Below, in pieces: positions 53,032 to 62,797 of a DNA stretch of 64,000 nt. A program made the position numbers and the translations under genes. Under the pieces are notes generated by a model, which saw only the letters and a program-made list of their open reading frames with translations, searched no databases and was not told the DNA's origin. Source of the stretch: Promethearchaeia archaeon (GTDB lineage: Archaea; Asgardarchaeota; Lokiarchaeia; Sigyniarchaeales; SOKP01). The first letter of the stretch is position 1. Every line of letters begins with the position of its first letter. The stretch is taken from positions 310,001 through 374,000 of the forward strand of contig JAHQWK010000001.1 in the NCBI GenBank assembly GCA_029856145.1, given 5' to 3'.

Positions 53032-54144
53032 TTAGAAGAAGACAAATCTGTGTGAAGGGTGTTTATTAATTTCACCAACAATATCATTATTTAATTCATA
53101 AGAGCAATTAGGACATTTTTTTTCATCAGTTACATCGATCTTTTTGAAACTATAACCCCTTCTTTCCAGTAATAAATGATTACAATTTGGACAATAAGTA
53201 TTACCTCCCTTCTCATGAGCTATGTTTCCTACATATGGAAAATATAAACCTGTTTTTTTAGCAATGTCAGATGCCATATCTAATGTTTCATAAGGAGTAC
53301 GTTTCCTTGATGGCATTTTGAAATCAGGATGATATGCAGAAAAGTGAGTTGGAGTATTTTTCCCTAAATCTTCAACAATCCAATCACATAATTTTTGAAT
53401 ATCTTCCTTACTGTCATTTAAATCCGGTATGATTAAGTTAGTGATTTCTACATGAATACCATTAGATTTAAATCGTTTAGCCGTGTCTAAAACAGGCTGA
53501 ACAGATTTAACTCCACATATTTTTTTATAAAAATCATCAGTCATTGCTTTAATATCGATATTTGCAGCATCGATTCCTACTTCAATCAGTTCTTTTGTCG
53601 CTTCTGGAGTAGAATATCCATTCGTTACTAAGATCGTTTTGATATTATGTTTTTTTAGAAGAGGTACTGTGTCCATAATCCATTCGTGCCATATTAATGG
53701 CTCATTATAGGTATAAGCAAGAGTTTTTGCTCCACTCTTCACTACTCTCTTTTCTAATTGCTCTGGAGTCATTTCAACTAACGACATTCCACGACCTTCA
53801 TAACCTTTAAGGTCATAAAATCCATTTTTTCCATTATCTGTTGGATTTGCCTGTGATATATTCCAATTCTGGCAATTTTGGCACTTAAAGGAACATCCTA
53901 TTGATGCAATTGAGTATGCGGTAGCACCTGGCCAGAAATTATAAAGAGGTTTTTTCTCAATAGGATCTAAACTACCTGAAGAGATCATTGAACCATAAAT
54001 TAAGGTGTATAGTTCTCCATTAAAATTCTTTCTTGTTCTACATATTCCCACCTTATCTGGTAGGATGATACACTCATTAGCGCACACATGGCAATTAACC
54101 TTATTATCATCAAGTTTATCAAATAATCTTGCTTTAAGTTTCAT
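53032..54144 (-). CDS. amrS: AmmeMemoRadiSam-type radical SAM protein
   Basis: A 370-residue protein. The N-terminal cysteines CHVCANEC (18-25) and C35 precede the radical SAM site Cys84, 88, 91 (CSFKCQNC), and the later segment has YNEPLIWHEW and TLVTNGYSTPE. A C-terminal zinc ribbon (YCPNCNHLL and KKCPNCSYEL) is present. These are the features of AmrS, the radical SAM member of the AmmeMemoRadiSam set. Neither Memo nor AMMECR1 genes are adjacent. The family is related to pyruvate formate-lyase activases, and its substrate is not known to me. Confidence 0.88.
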   Translation of the reverse strand: MKLKARLFDKLDDNKVNCHVCANECIILPDKVGICRTRKNFNGELYTLIYGSMISSGSLDPIEKKPLYNFWPGATAYSIASIGCSFKCQNCQNWNISQANPTDNGKNGFYDLKGYEGRGMSLVEMTPEQLEKRVVKSGAKTLAYTYNEPLIWHEWIMDTVPLLKKHNIKTILVTNGYSTPEATKELIEVGIDAANIDIKAMTDDFYKKICGVKSVQPVLDTAKRFKSNGIHVEITNLIIPDLNDSKEDIQKLCDWIVEDLGKNTPTHFSAYHPDFKMPSRKRTPYETLDMASDIAKKTGLYFPYVGNIAHEKGGNTYCPNCNHLLLERRGYSFKKIDVTDEKKCPNCSYELNNDIVGEINKHPSHRFVFF

Positions 54145-54266
54145 ACATATTACCTTGGTAAATTAATAATTTGCTTATTGTATCACTAGATATATAATAG
54201 ATATGAGATTTTATATTTCTTATACATTGAAATTGTAATATTCATATAAAAAAGGAGTTATTCGAA

Positions 54267-54701
54267 ATGTCTGGAATAGATAAAGCAATTTCTTCCTTTA
54301 GAGGAGATTTTAATTGTGCTCAATCAATATTGAGTTCTTATGCCACTCAATATGGGCTAGATCGAGATACAGCTCTAAGATTAGCAACAGGATTTGGAGG
54401 GGGAATGGGTCGATTACAAAATACATGTGGTGCTGTGTCTGGAGCTTTTATGGCGATTAGTTTAAAATATGGTATGGGAATAAATGGCGATAAAGAAGCG
54501 AGAGAAAAGACGTATCAAGTTATAAGAGAATTTTCAAATCGTTTTCAAGAAATTCATAGATCATTAATCTGTAGGGAATTGTTGGGTTGTGATATTAATA
54601 CACCTGAAGGAAAAGACTTCTATGATCGAAATGATTTTTTTGAAAAGAAATGCTTTCAATATGTAAAGGATTCAGCAAAGATTTTAGAACAAATATTATA
54701 A
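54267..54701 (+). CDS. C_GCAxxG_C_C family redox-type protein
   Basis: A 144-residue protein. The pattern FNCAQSIL, then GFGGGMGRLQNTCGAVSGAFMAI, then LICRELLGCDI and KKCFQYV matches the C_GCAxxG_C_C family, a small helical protein with several conserved cysteines that may bind a metal or cluster. AGGAG stands upstream of the ATG. It is divergent from the amrS-like gene, and both share the 120-base spacer. Function is not established. Confidence 0.85.
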   Translation: MSGIDKAISSFRGDFNCAQSILSSYATQYGLDRDTALRLATGFGGGMGRLQNTCGAVSGAFMAISLKYGMGINGDKEAREKTYQVIREFSNRFQEIHRSLICRELLGCDINTPEGKDFYDRNDFFEKKCFQYVKDSAKILEQIL

Positions 54702-54741
54702 ATGGATTAAATAAAGCAGATATAATTTGCACTTAGTTTTT

Positions 54742-55659
54742 ATGACAGAGAAGGAAACACAGCTTAAAAAAGAGGAATTACTAAGTTTATTAAATAATAA
54801 ACTGGAAAATTTAAAAAATATAGAAGAAATTGGTAAAAATTTAAACTATATTAAAGAATTAGGTGATATTGCCCTAATCCAACTACAATTGGAAAAATTT
54901 AGAGACTCAGAAAAAAATTATCTAATCTGTTTAAACCATTTTAAAAAACAAAAAGACAGGTTAGGTCAAGCCGCTGTTTATGGTGTGCTAGGTACTTTAT
55001 ATTTTAAAGAAGGTGATTATGAAAAATCTACTGAATCTTATGAAAAAGCATGTAGTATTTATGAGGAATTAAAACAAGTTCAAGAACAAATTACTTGTTT
55101 AATAGGAATAGGAAATAATTATGTTAAATTGAATAGATTTGATGAGGCTTGCGATATTTTTTTGGATTGTAGCGCAATTTGTTCAGATAATAATGATATT
55201 TATAATTTACTAGATTGTTTAGGAAATTTAATTTACATTCATGAAACTGATGAAAGATGGGATGTTGTTTTTGAACTTTACAAAAAAACATTAAAAGCGT
55301 TTAAAGAAATTAAAGATGATAAAGGAAAAATCACTTCATATTTTAATTTGGGAATCCTCCAAAAGAAAAATAACTCTCTTGAAGAAGCTCTCAGATACTT
55401 TAAAAAGGGAACTAATGTGGCAATTGATAGGAACTACGCAGAACTAATAATCCGTGGACTTAGCTACGTCGCTGAAACACTATTTTATTTGGGAGAAATT
55501 AAAGAAGCTAAAAATCAATTTATAAAAGCTCTACATATTGCTAAGAGTGTTAATGCTAAAAATGCAATTGTTCAACTCCGAATTCTTTTACTATCACTAG
55601 GTTTGCAAGATCAGCATATAAATGAAGAGCTTAAAGAGTTTGAAAAAACCCAAAAATGA
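54742..55659 (+). CDS. TPR-repeat protein
   Basis: About 305 residues from ATG 54742; an in-frame TTG at 54727 gives five more residues. After a charged helix the protein consists of tetratricopeptide repeats, for example AAVYGVLGTLYFKEGDYEKS, ITCLIGIGNNYVKLNRFDEA and ITSYFNLGILQKKNNSLEEA. TPR solenoids bind partner proteins. No catalytic or membrane region is present. A second TPR gene follows about 430 bases downstream, and a small zinc ribbon gene lies between them on the other strand. Confidence 0.85.
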   Translation: MTEKETQLKKEELLSLLNNKLENLKNIEEIGKNLNYIKELGDIALIQLQLEKFRDSEKNYLICLNHFKKQKDRLGQAAVYGVLGTLYFKEGDYEKSTESYEKACSIYEELKQVQEQITCLIGIGNNYVKLNRFDEACDIFLDCSAICSDNNDIYNLLDCLGNLIYIHETDERWDVVFELYKKTLKAFKEIKDDKGKITSYFNLGILQKKNNSLEEALRYFKKGTNVAIDRNYAELIIRGLSYVAETLFYLGEIKEAKNQFIKALHIAKSVNAKNAIVQLRILLLSLGLQDQHINEELKEFEKTQK

Positions 55660-55713
55660 ATTTACTTTAATAAAGAAAAAAAAATAGTTTTAACAAAAAT
55701 AACCCTGTTACTT

Positions 55714-55860
55714 TTATTTATGACTTTTATAATCCTTATTATTAGCGTTCCTTAAAGATTTTTCACCACATTTGTCGCAGAAGTCGTGTAATGTGTGTGA
55801 AAATTCATTACAATCGTTACAAATGTAAGGAAATGTTTTTTTAAATAATTTAAAGTCCAA
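55714..55860 (-). CDS. Small zinc-ribbon protein
   Basis: A 48-residue frame from a TTG at 55860. It reads FPYICNDCNEFSHTLHDFCDKCGEKS, a two-knuckle ribbon (C-x2-C-x10-C-x2-C), and ends with a basic tail. GTGAT lies about 5 bases upstream of the TTG and can serve as the ribosome-binding site. The rest of the 430-base gap between the two TPR genes shows nothing. The knuckle spacing is the same as in the N-terminal ribbon of the next TPR gene, but the surrounding residues differ. Confidence 0.5.
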   Translation of the reverse strand: MDFKLFKKTFPYICNDCNEFSHTLHDFCDKCGEKSLRNANNKDYKSHK

Positions 55861-56089
55861 TATACATCACTTTTCTTAATATCTTATTCTAATTGAGAAA
55901 TGATATTGATCCTTTTTATTGCTTATTCTTTAAAAAACTAAGTGTCGGGGTTTCTTGAAATATAGAAAAGAATTGTTCATTTTTTAAATAGATAAAAATA
56001 GTAGTTTTATTTTCAGTCATTAATTATAAATAACGTTATTTTCATTTTTAATTTAAAAGTCTTTAATATTGACAAGTGTTTTTACACTT

Positions 56090-57511
56090 ATGAAAACATG
56101 CCCATATTGTAAAAATCCTATTCAGGAAGATTGGTCTTATTGTAGGAATTGTAACAATCCCTTAGTCGTAAATCTGGAGGATGCTTTATATAGAAACGTG
56201 AGATTTTCTTATGATGAACCTGAGATTTATCATCTAGATCTGGAAGAGGAAAATAGTGAATATGAGACAACTATTATAAAGGACGAAGATATAGATCAAA
56301 AAATAAAGAAAATTGATGAAACTTTAGAGCGTAAAGAAATTCTTGGAGAATCAATACCTGGCTCATTATTATTAGAAAAATCAGGTTTATACTATAAAAA
56401 GAGAGATTTGCCAAATGCATTAAAAAACCTTGAATTAGCGTTAAAAAACTTTAAAGAGGAAAATGATCTACTTAATGAAGCTATCTGTCATAATGAGTTA
56501 GGTATAATTCAAGAGGATAATGGACTTTTTGACCAGGCAATTTATCACTTTAATAGATCTCTTGAAATTCTAGAGGAATTAGATGATAAACCTAAAATTA
56601 TCAAAATTTTCAACAATTTAGGAAATATTTATTTCTTATTTAAAGATTTAGAACATTCATATAAATATTATCAAAAAGCATTTAAGCTTTCTAAACAAGA
56701 AAAATTAATCTTTGAAGAAATAAAATCCTCAAGTAATTTGGTAGAAGTTCTTTATTTATTAAAGGACTATGATCGAATTAAAAAAATATTGGAAAGGAAT
56801 ATAGACTTCTTTAAAGAAAAAGAGGATATATATGGAATTATTCAAACAGAGATAAAATATGGAAAATTATATTATTTAATGGATGAAAATTATGATGAAT
56901 CATACCATCATTTAACAAAAGCATTAGAATTAATTAATACAATAAGGGAAAATATATCAATTTATATTAAAGGTAAACTTGAATGGGAATGTTATCTATA
57001 TCTTGGAAAAATTTATCATTTACAAGATAATAATTCTAAAGCTGAAAATTTATATCTACAAAGTCTAGAGGCTGTACGCGTTTTTGAAATTAGTGATAGT
57101 ATTAAAGAGGGTGCGATATTAGAAAACTTAGCAGAATTATATCTATCAAAGGGGGATATAAAAAAAGCAATTGAATATTATGATTTATCTCGTGAGATTT
57201 TTTATAAATTTGGTGATAGTAATAAAAATGCAGAGCTCAAATTTAAAATCGGAAAAATATATTTGGAATATGAAGAGGATACAACAAAAGCCATAGATTT
57301 TTTCGAAGAAGCATTAGAAATTTATGAAGATTTAGAATATTTTAAAGAAAGTGCTATAATCCTCCACAAATTAGGTGATATTCACCTTCATAAAAGAATG
57401 ACTGAAACCGCTATTTCATATTTCGAGAGAGCTCGTACCTATTATCAAAACATCCAAGATGAATATAATATGAATTTATTAACTGAAAAAATAAAATCAT
57501 TGAATATTTAG
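56090..57511 (+). CDS. TPR-repeat protein with N-terminal zinc ribbon
   Basis: About 473 residues from ATG 56090, which starts MKTCPYCKNPI. The upstream in-frame TTG at 56069 only adds seven residues and is less likely. The N-terminus is a zinc ribbon (CPYCKNPIQEDWSYCRNC), followed by an acidic linker and then about nine tetratricopeptide repeats, such as AICHNELGIIQEDNGLFDQA and AILENLAELYLSKGDIKKA. It should be a protein-binding scaffold. It is convergent with the GNAT gene, 6 bases from its stop. Its paralogue at 54742 lacks the ribbon. Confidence 0.85.
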   Translation: MKTCPYCKNPIQEDWSYCRNCNNPLVVNLEDALYRNVRFSYDEPEIYHLDLEEENSEYETTIIKDEDIDQKIKKIDETLERKEILGESIPGSLLLEKSGLYYKKRDLPNALKNLELALKNFKEENDLLNEAICHNELGIIQEDNGLFDQAIYHFNRSLEILEELDDKPKIIKIFNNLGNIYFLFKDLEHSYKYYQKAFKLSKQEKLIFEEIKSSSNLVEVLYLLKDYDRIKKILERNIDFFKEKEDIYGIIQTEIKYGKLYYLMDENYDESYHHLTKALELINTIRENISIYIKGKLEWECYLYLGKIYHLQDNNSKAENLYLQSLEAVRVFEISDSIKEGAILENLAELYLSKGDIKKAIEYYDLSREIFYKFGDSNKNAELKFKIGKIYLEYEEDTTKAIDFFEEALEIYEDLEYFKESAIILHKLGDIHLHKRMTETAISYFERARTYYQNIQDEYNMNLLTEKIKSLNI

Positions 57512-57517
57512 AATTTA

Positions 57518-58204
57518 TTACTCAGTATTGTAAATCTCAAAATCTTCCTTCTTGTATATCTTTGTATCATATTCTTCAAAACCTATCCCTTTTATAAATA
57601 AATATGATACTTTATTATCTCTATATACTTCACACCTAATTTCTTTCACATTTGGATATTGCTCTTTCAGATATTGCCAACTTGCCATCCCTAGAACTGA
57701 ACCAACACCTCTTCTTTGAAATCTAGGGATAACTGCTAAAGCAGCTATAATAGCATATTCATTATTTTCACCTTCAAAATCAAGAAGAAGAAAAGCAGCA
57801 TCTACTCCATATACTTTTCCGATGAGAAAAACTGTTTCAGGATATTCAAGAATTTTTTTTAAGTCCGTTTTAGTTATAGGGCGGAATGGAGTGTTTGAAG
57901 TCAACCAAGCGCGATTATAGATATTTTTTAAACTATCAAGGTCTTCTTTGTTAGCTTCTCTAATCTTAGCTTTAACAATACTATGTTCTATTTTATCCTT
58001 TAATTTATTTTCAAATTCTTTTGTAATTTTCTCGACAGAAAGTCTCATTTGGATATAAACCATACCATCTTGATAAAGATCCTCTACTTCCTTATCAACT
58101 TCTGCTTTTTGTTTTTTCTTTGTTTCAATGGATAAAAAGAAGGCTCTTATCTTTCTTTTTTTCAGATCAAATCTTTTCTTACGCTCTAATTTTGGTTGTG
58201 ACAT
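57518..58204 (-). CDS. GNAT acetyltransferase with basic coiled N-terminal extension
   Basis: The protein has 228 residues. The first 90 residues are very basic and helical (KKRFDLKKRKIRAFFLS, then a heptad stretch). The GNAT domain runs from IREANKEDLDSLKNIYNRAW to YIAALAVIPRFQRRGVGSVLGMA (acetyl-CoA loop QRRGVG), and ends with IRCEVYRDNKVSYLFIKGIGFEEY. The extension is unusual and may bind a nucleic acid or a partner. It is 24 bases downstream of a large coiled-coil gene on the same strand, so the two are likely in one operon. Confidence 0.83.
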   Translation of the reverse strand: MSQPKLERKKRFDLKKRKIRAFFLSIETKKKQKAEVDKEVEDLYQDGMVYIQMRLSVEKITKEFENKLKDKIEHSIVKAKIREANKEDLDSLKNIYNRAWLTSNTPFRPITKTDLKKILEYPETVFLIGKVYGVDAAFLLLDFEGENNEYAIIAALAVIPRFQRRGVGSVLGMASWQYLKEQYPNVKEIRCEVYRDNKVSYLFIKGIGFEEYDTKIYKKEDFEIYNTE

Positions 58205-58228
58205 GATTAAAAGGAGAAATATGTGGTT

Positions 58229-59863
58229 TTATACTAAAAAATTTAGATTTTCTCGAATTATTCTCTCTGTTGTTTCATTTAATAACATTTTTTCTCTTAA
58301 TTGTGAAATACCTAGCTGTATTCTCTTTTTTATGTTTGGATCTTTTATTAGGTTTTTCCTTTCGCAGGAAAATTCAAAATTTGAGCGAGTAGCCATATCA
58401 TTTTCAATTCTTTCATTTAATATATTCTTTAAATTAATGAATGCATCAGAAACATCTTCATAGATATTACTAGGGTCAATAGTGATAAATCCTGGGAATA
58501 CAATATTCATATATTCTTCCATGTTATCTTCATCTTCAATAAACATCGCATAAACGGGGATATAGATCCATTGTATAGGTCTTGAAAATAGATCTGATTG
58601 ATTATCATTGAGGGACCATCCAATTAATGCTTGAGCTTCTTGTAGACATATGTTTTGCTTTAATTGTATAATTTCCTTAATTTTCTCAAATGGGTTTTCT
58701 ATTTGAGTTTTCAAATTCTGTAACTCCGATATTTTTACTTGTTTTTCACTCTCAAATTCAGTTAATTGTTTATCTCTATCTTTTAGTTTTAAATGTAAAG
58801 ACTCCCTAAACTGCTCTAATTTTTGTTTTGTTTCAATATCAATTTGAGAAGCCCGGGTTTTTAACTCATAAAATTTTTGTTTTAGCGTTGTAAGGGCTTC
58901 CAAAAACTTATTTCCCTCTTCTGTTAGATAAGTAAATTGATTTTCAAAATGAGGTACGAGATCTTCGAAAATTCTACTTCTTAAAGAATCACTACTAGTA
59001 AAAAACTTATTTTTTTTAATTATTTCTTCAAGTTGTCTTTCAAATGTTTTAAATAGAGTAGATATATTTTCGATTATTCTCTTCTTTTCGTTAACATTCC
59101 ATTGATCAATTTTATCCTGCTCTAATTTTGTTTGTTCATCCACTTGAAATGTATCAATTGATGTGGATGTTTTGGAAATTTGACTAGAATACCTTGTATC
59201 TATATCCTTCAATTGAACATTCAGATCAATAAGCCATTTGCTCACTTCTTTATTTATTAATTCAATTTGAGTTTTCCATCTTAATGAGTTTCCCTTCATT
59301 GTATTTATTACTTGACGGTATTCTTCTGAGATATTTAATGCATTTTCCGTGGAAATATTTGCATCTAATACAGTGTAATCTGCAATTGGTTTATATTCAA
59401 TTAGAGGAATAATAGTTAATAACGTTTGAAGAAATTCTGGGTTAATTAAACCATCTATTTTAAGAGTGTGAAATTCAGATTCTTCTCCTTCACCAATTTC
59501 TTCAGCTTCTTTATCTTTATATGTTAAGATATCACTTAGTATATTCAATTGCTCAATTTTAGTTCTATTATCTATGTTTCTAAGAATATGACCAATTAAA
59601 GGTTGACGAGGAGGGTTAGAAAATCTCCCTAAATTCTTAAATAAATTCAAGCCATCTAGCATGATATGTGTACTAATTACTCCTTGGATACTCAAAATTG
59701 GCCAGAGAAGTCTTGAAAAGGAAATAATCTTTTTATTTTTCTCTAAATCTTTTGATAATAAATAAAATGCGAGAGCTAATTCATCATTACCTTGAATTGA
59801 AAGGGGAAGTGCTCCCTTTCTAATAAATAATGGTAATAAATATTGATTTCCGTGAACTGTCAT
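58229..59863 (-). CDS. Large coiled-coil protein of unknown function
   Basis: A 544-residue protein that I do not recognise. Residues 1-90 form a compact domain rich in hydrophobic residues (NQYLLPLFIRKG and LALAFYLLSKDL). The middle, about 190-380, is largely helical and charged, with coiled-coil stretches such as KTRASQIDIETKQKLEQF. The last 150 residues contain IQWIYIPVYAMFIEDED, a beta-rich patch, then helices. No transmembrane helix is apparent. Partners may include the GNAT encoded 24 bases downstream. It starts with ATG and has no obvious catalytic motif. Confidence 0.7.
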   Translation of the reverse strand: MTVHGNQYLLPLFIRKGALPLSIQGNDELALAFYLLSKDLEKNKKIISFSRLLWPILSIQGVISTHIMLDGLNLFKNLGRFSNPPRQPLIGHILRNIDNRTKIEQLNILSDILTYKDKEAEEIGEGEESEFHTLKIDGLINPEFLQTLLTIIPLIEYKPIADYTVLDANISTENALNISEEYRQVINTMKGNSLRWKTQIELINKEVSKWLIDLNVQLKDIDTRYSSQISKTSTSIDTFQVDEQTKLEQDKIDQWNVNEKKRIIENISTLFKTFERQLEEIIKKNKFFTSSDSLRSRIFEDLVPHFENQFTYLTEEGNKFLEALTTLKQKFYELKTRASQIDIETKQKLEQFRESLHLKLKDRDKQLTEFESEKQVKISELQNLKTQIENPFEKIKEIIQLKQNICLQEAQALIGWSLNDNQSDLFSRPIQWIYIPVYAMFIEDEDNMEEYMNIVFPGFITIDPSNIYEDVSDAFINLKNILNERIENDMATRSNFEFSCERKNLIKDPNIKKRIQLGISQLREKMLLNETTERIIRENLNFLV

Positions 59864-60078
59864 GGATTTAATCTTGAATTTTTAATTATTTTCTTTATTA
59901 TATAATTCAAATATATTAAATGTAAAGATCTTCAGTTTTAAATTTTTAATCTTTTTTTGTTTAGGTTTACAAAAACTAGTGCATATGAAATAATTACTGC
60001 TCTGAAAGTTTATTTTTAATTAAATATCAGAAATATAATTGATTAAAAATAATTAAATGAATAAAAAAGAAATAAATT

Positions 60079-60939
60079 TCATTTAAGTTGTTCGTAATTA
60101 TTAGCTATTACCAATATAAGGAGTGCTAACAATATGATTAATGGTGGTAATATTGCTCTTACATGAGGTAAAGCAGCTACATCAAGCGCTCCTTGTAAAA
60201 GTCGTCCTCCGATAAAATAAAGAATAAATCCAATAGCATTTAAAGCATAAGATTTTCTTAACACACCAAAAGTTTTCCAAGCAAGATATAGAAAGATAAA
60301 CGGAATTAACGCAAGAAACGAAGGCATGAAAATGAAATTAAACAAAAATCTCCCTAAAGGATATTCCCAACCAAAAATATTTACTGTTATTAAGCTTGGA
60401 AGCGACGCATCAGGATAATCACCTACGAAATCTGGATCCATAAAAAGTCCATCCGATAATATCAATGCGAGTATTCCAATTATTATTGGAATTACTATTA
60501 GACTGATTCTAAGTAATATTCTTATATTATTTTTATTTTTTAACCAATCTTTCAATGAGAATCTTTTCTCTCCAGTTTGCTCTAATTGAGTATCGGGAGG
60601 AAATAAGAGAATTCCTAATACTCCAACAGCACAAGCAGTTCCTATCCAAGTAAAGAATGTAGCAAATCTGTAATTTAACATTAAAAATGCGACAACATCA
60701 TCACCGTTAGTACCAGTATAGAGTTCTGGAGCGAAAAAATAGTATACTATGAAGAATACTCGTGCAATTCCAAAACATAGAAAGAATAAGCTAAAAAATA
60801 ACCAATATGATTTCCTTGAAGTTCGAAATCTTATAAATAGGAAGTAAAAAAATAGTAAAAAGAAATATCCTACTATCACAAAATAAAGCCCCATTTCTAG
60901 TACTTCCCAGAAACTATATTGGAAATCTTGAAATATCAT
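60079..60939 (-). CDS. Seven-helix membrane protein without soluble tail
   Basis: A 286-residue protein with about seven hydrophobic helices, for example GLYFVIVGYFFLLFFYFLF, SYWLFFSLFFLCFGIARVFF and ILPPLIILLALLILVIANNY. The second helix (SLFFLCFGIARVFFIVYYFF) resembles the same helix of the 7TM/longin-like protein at the left end (ALFSGFSLMRFFFLLGDYY), so it may belong to one Asgard 7TM family. It ends 5 residues after the last helix and has no cytoplasmic domain. Function is unknown. It is a single gene before glyS. Confidence 0.65.
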   Translation of the reverse strand: MIFQDFQYSFWEVLEMGLYFVIVGYFFLLFFYFLFIRFRTSRKSYWLFFSLFFLCFGIARVFFIVYYFFAPELYTGTNGDDVVAFLMLNYRFATFFTWIGTACAVGVLGILLFPPDTQLEQTGEKRFSLKDWLKNKNNIRILLRISLIVIPIIIGILALILSDGLFMDPDFVGDYPDASLPSLITVNIFGWEYPLGRFLFNFIFMPSFLALIPFIFLYLAWKTFGVLRKSYALNAIGFILYFIGGRLLQGALDVAALPHVRAILPPLIILLALLILVIANNYEQLK

Positions 60940-61069
60940 AATCAGTCAATTTTATTTTTAACTTTAAAAAAAATATAATAATATTATTATATTCCTATTA
61001 TAAAAATTTATTTTTATTTACTTGTAATATCTTAAAATACAAATATTATAATACACTTTTTAATATTGT

Positions 61070-62569
61070 ATGAAAATTGAGGATAACATAGAAACATTCA
61101 ATTCATTAGTTAAACGACGAGGATTTATTTGGGGGCCTTCCCCAGAAATTTATGGTGGTCTCGCAGGCTTTTATTCTTATGGCCCAGCTGGAATGTCTCT
61201 TAAGAATAATATATTAAATCTATTTAGGCGAGAATTACGTTATTTTGGATTCGGAGAAGTTGAATGTCCAACGATTTTGCCTGAAATTGTATGGATAGCA
61301 TCTGGACATTTAGAACGTTTTATTGATCCTGTTATTAAATGCGATAAATGTAGTACCCTATATAGGGCGGATAAATTCCTTCAAGAAAGGCTTCCAGATC
61401 TTATGATAGATGGCATATCAATTCAAGAGATGGAGGATTTAATTCAGAAAAACAATTTATTATGCCCAAAATGCGATACTGCTTTTACTAAAATAGAAGA
61501 ATATAATCTAATGTTAAAAACACAAGTGGGAAATAACGTTACTGCGTATTTAAGGCCAGAAACAGCCACAACAACGTATTTATTATTCAACCGTTTAGAT
61601 CAAAATGCAAGACGACAATATCCAATTAAAGTTTACCAATTTGGAAAAGTTTATCGGAATGAAATCTCTCCACGACAAGGTGTTCTTCGAATGAGAGCAT
61701 TTGATCAATTTGAACTGCAGATGTTTATAGGTAAACAACAAGAAATGGCATTTGAAGATTATGAGGAATTTAAAAAGGAAACTTTACCACTATTAGATTG
61801 GCAACTTCAAGAGAAGAAAATTGATAAACCGCAAATAATTTCACTAGAAAAAGCAATTAAAACTAATCTTCTTAAAAAGCCAGCATACGCATATTGTCTT
61901 TATGTCACTTACTATTTAACTAAAATACTGGGGATTCCAGAAGAGGTTATTAGATTTAGACAGCATTCAATAAACGAACGCGCTCACTATGCTGATGATG
62001 CTTGGGATTTGGAAATAAAAACAAAACAATTTGGATGGGTCGAAATTTGTGGGGTTCACGACAGGACAGATTATGATTTAAGAAGACATGCAGAATTTTC
62101 GAAGCAAAACTTTGAAGTGAATATAAGTCCTGATTCAAATGTTAAAGAAATCCCCCACGTTCTTGAAATCGCATTTGGAATTGATAGAATTATCTACACT
62201 TTACTTGAAACATCTTTTAAAGTAGAAGAAGGAAGAATTAATTTGAAACTAAAACCACCGTTAGCTCCGAATACCGTGGCTGTCTTTCCACTCGTTAAAA
62301 ATAAAGAAAATATTAGAACCTTGGCCTTAAAAGTTCATAGAGATTTATTAGAAAATCGTATCAACTCATTTTTTGATGTTGCAGGTTCTATAGGAAAAAG
62401 ATATCGAAGACAAGACGAAATTGGTACAACATATTGTATTACAATTGACTATGAATCTTTAGAAGATAATTCAGTAACTATTAGATTTAGAGATTCAATG
62501 AAACAAGAACGAGTTAAAATTAATGAATTGGTAGAGATCTTGAGAAACAAACTTAGAACCTTTAAGTAA
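61070..62569 (+). CDS. glyS: Glycyl-tRNA synthetase (class II, archaeal/eukaryal type)
   Basis: A 499-residue enzyme charging tRNA-Gly. The N-terminus FIWGPSPEIYGGLAGFYSYGPAG, a zinc-knuckle pair (KCDKCSTLY and LCPKCDTAF), class II motif 2 (VYRNEISPRQGVLRMRAFDQFE), GVHDRTDYDLRRH and motif 3 (PHVLEIAFGIDRIIYTLL) are clear, and the C-terminal anticodon domain begins near VAVFPLVK. It is somewhat shorter than many archaeal GlyRS. It is a single gene with no obvious Shine-Dalgarno, so it may be leaderless. Confidence 0.96.
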   Translation: MKIEDNIETFNSLVKRRGFIWGPSPEIYGGLAGFYSYGPAGMSLKNNILNLFRRELRYFGFGEVECPTILPEIVWIASGHLERFIDPVIKCDKCSTLYRADKFLQERLPDLMIDGISIQEMEDLIQKNNLLCPKCDTAFTKIEEYNLMLKTQVGNNVTAYLRPETATTTYLLFNRLDQNARRQYPIKVYQFGKVYRNEISPRQGVLRMRAFDQFELQMFIGKQQEMAFEDYEEFKKETLPLLDWQLQEKKIDKPQIISLEKAIKTNLLKKPAYAYCLYVTYYLTKILGIPEEVIRFRQHSINERAHYADDAWDLEIKTKQFGWVEICGVHDRTDYDLRRHAEFSKQNFEVNISPDSNVKEIPHVLEIAFGIDRIIYTLLETSFKVEEGRINLKLKPPLAPNTVAVFPLVKNKENIRTLALKVHRDLLENRINSFFDVAGSIGKRYRRQDEIGTTYCITIDYESLEDNSVTIRFRDSMKQERVKINELVEILRNKLRTFK

Positions 62570-62797
62570 GTTAAGGTAACGAGAATTCTTCCTTTTAAAA
62601 ATTCTAAATCTTTGTTAATTAACTTCAATATATAAATCTATATTATAAAGAAGAGAATCAAATCTTAAACAATTGATAAATATTGTGATCTATTTGAAAC
62701 TGTCAGAAAAAATTTTAAAGAGAAGGAATTTTTTACAAATATAATTTAAAAAGTAAATTTCAGTAAATACTTATTTGATTTCTTTATTTACAATAAA

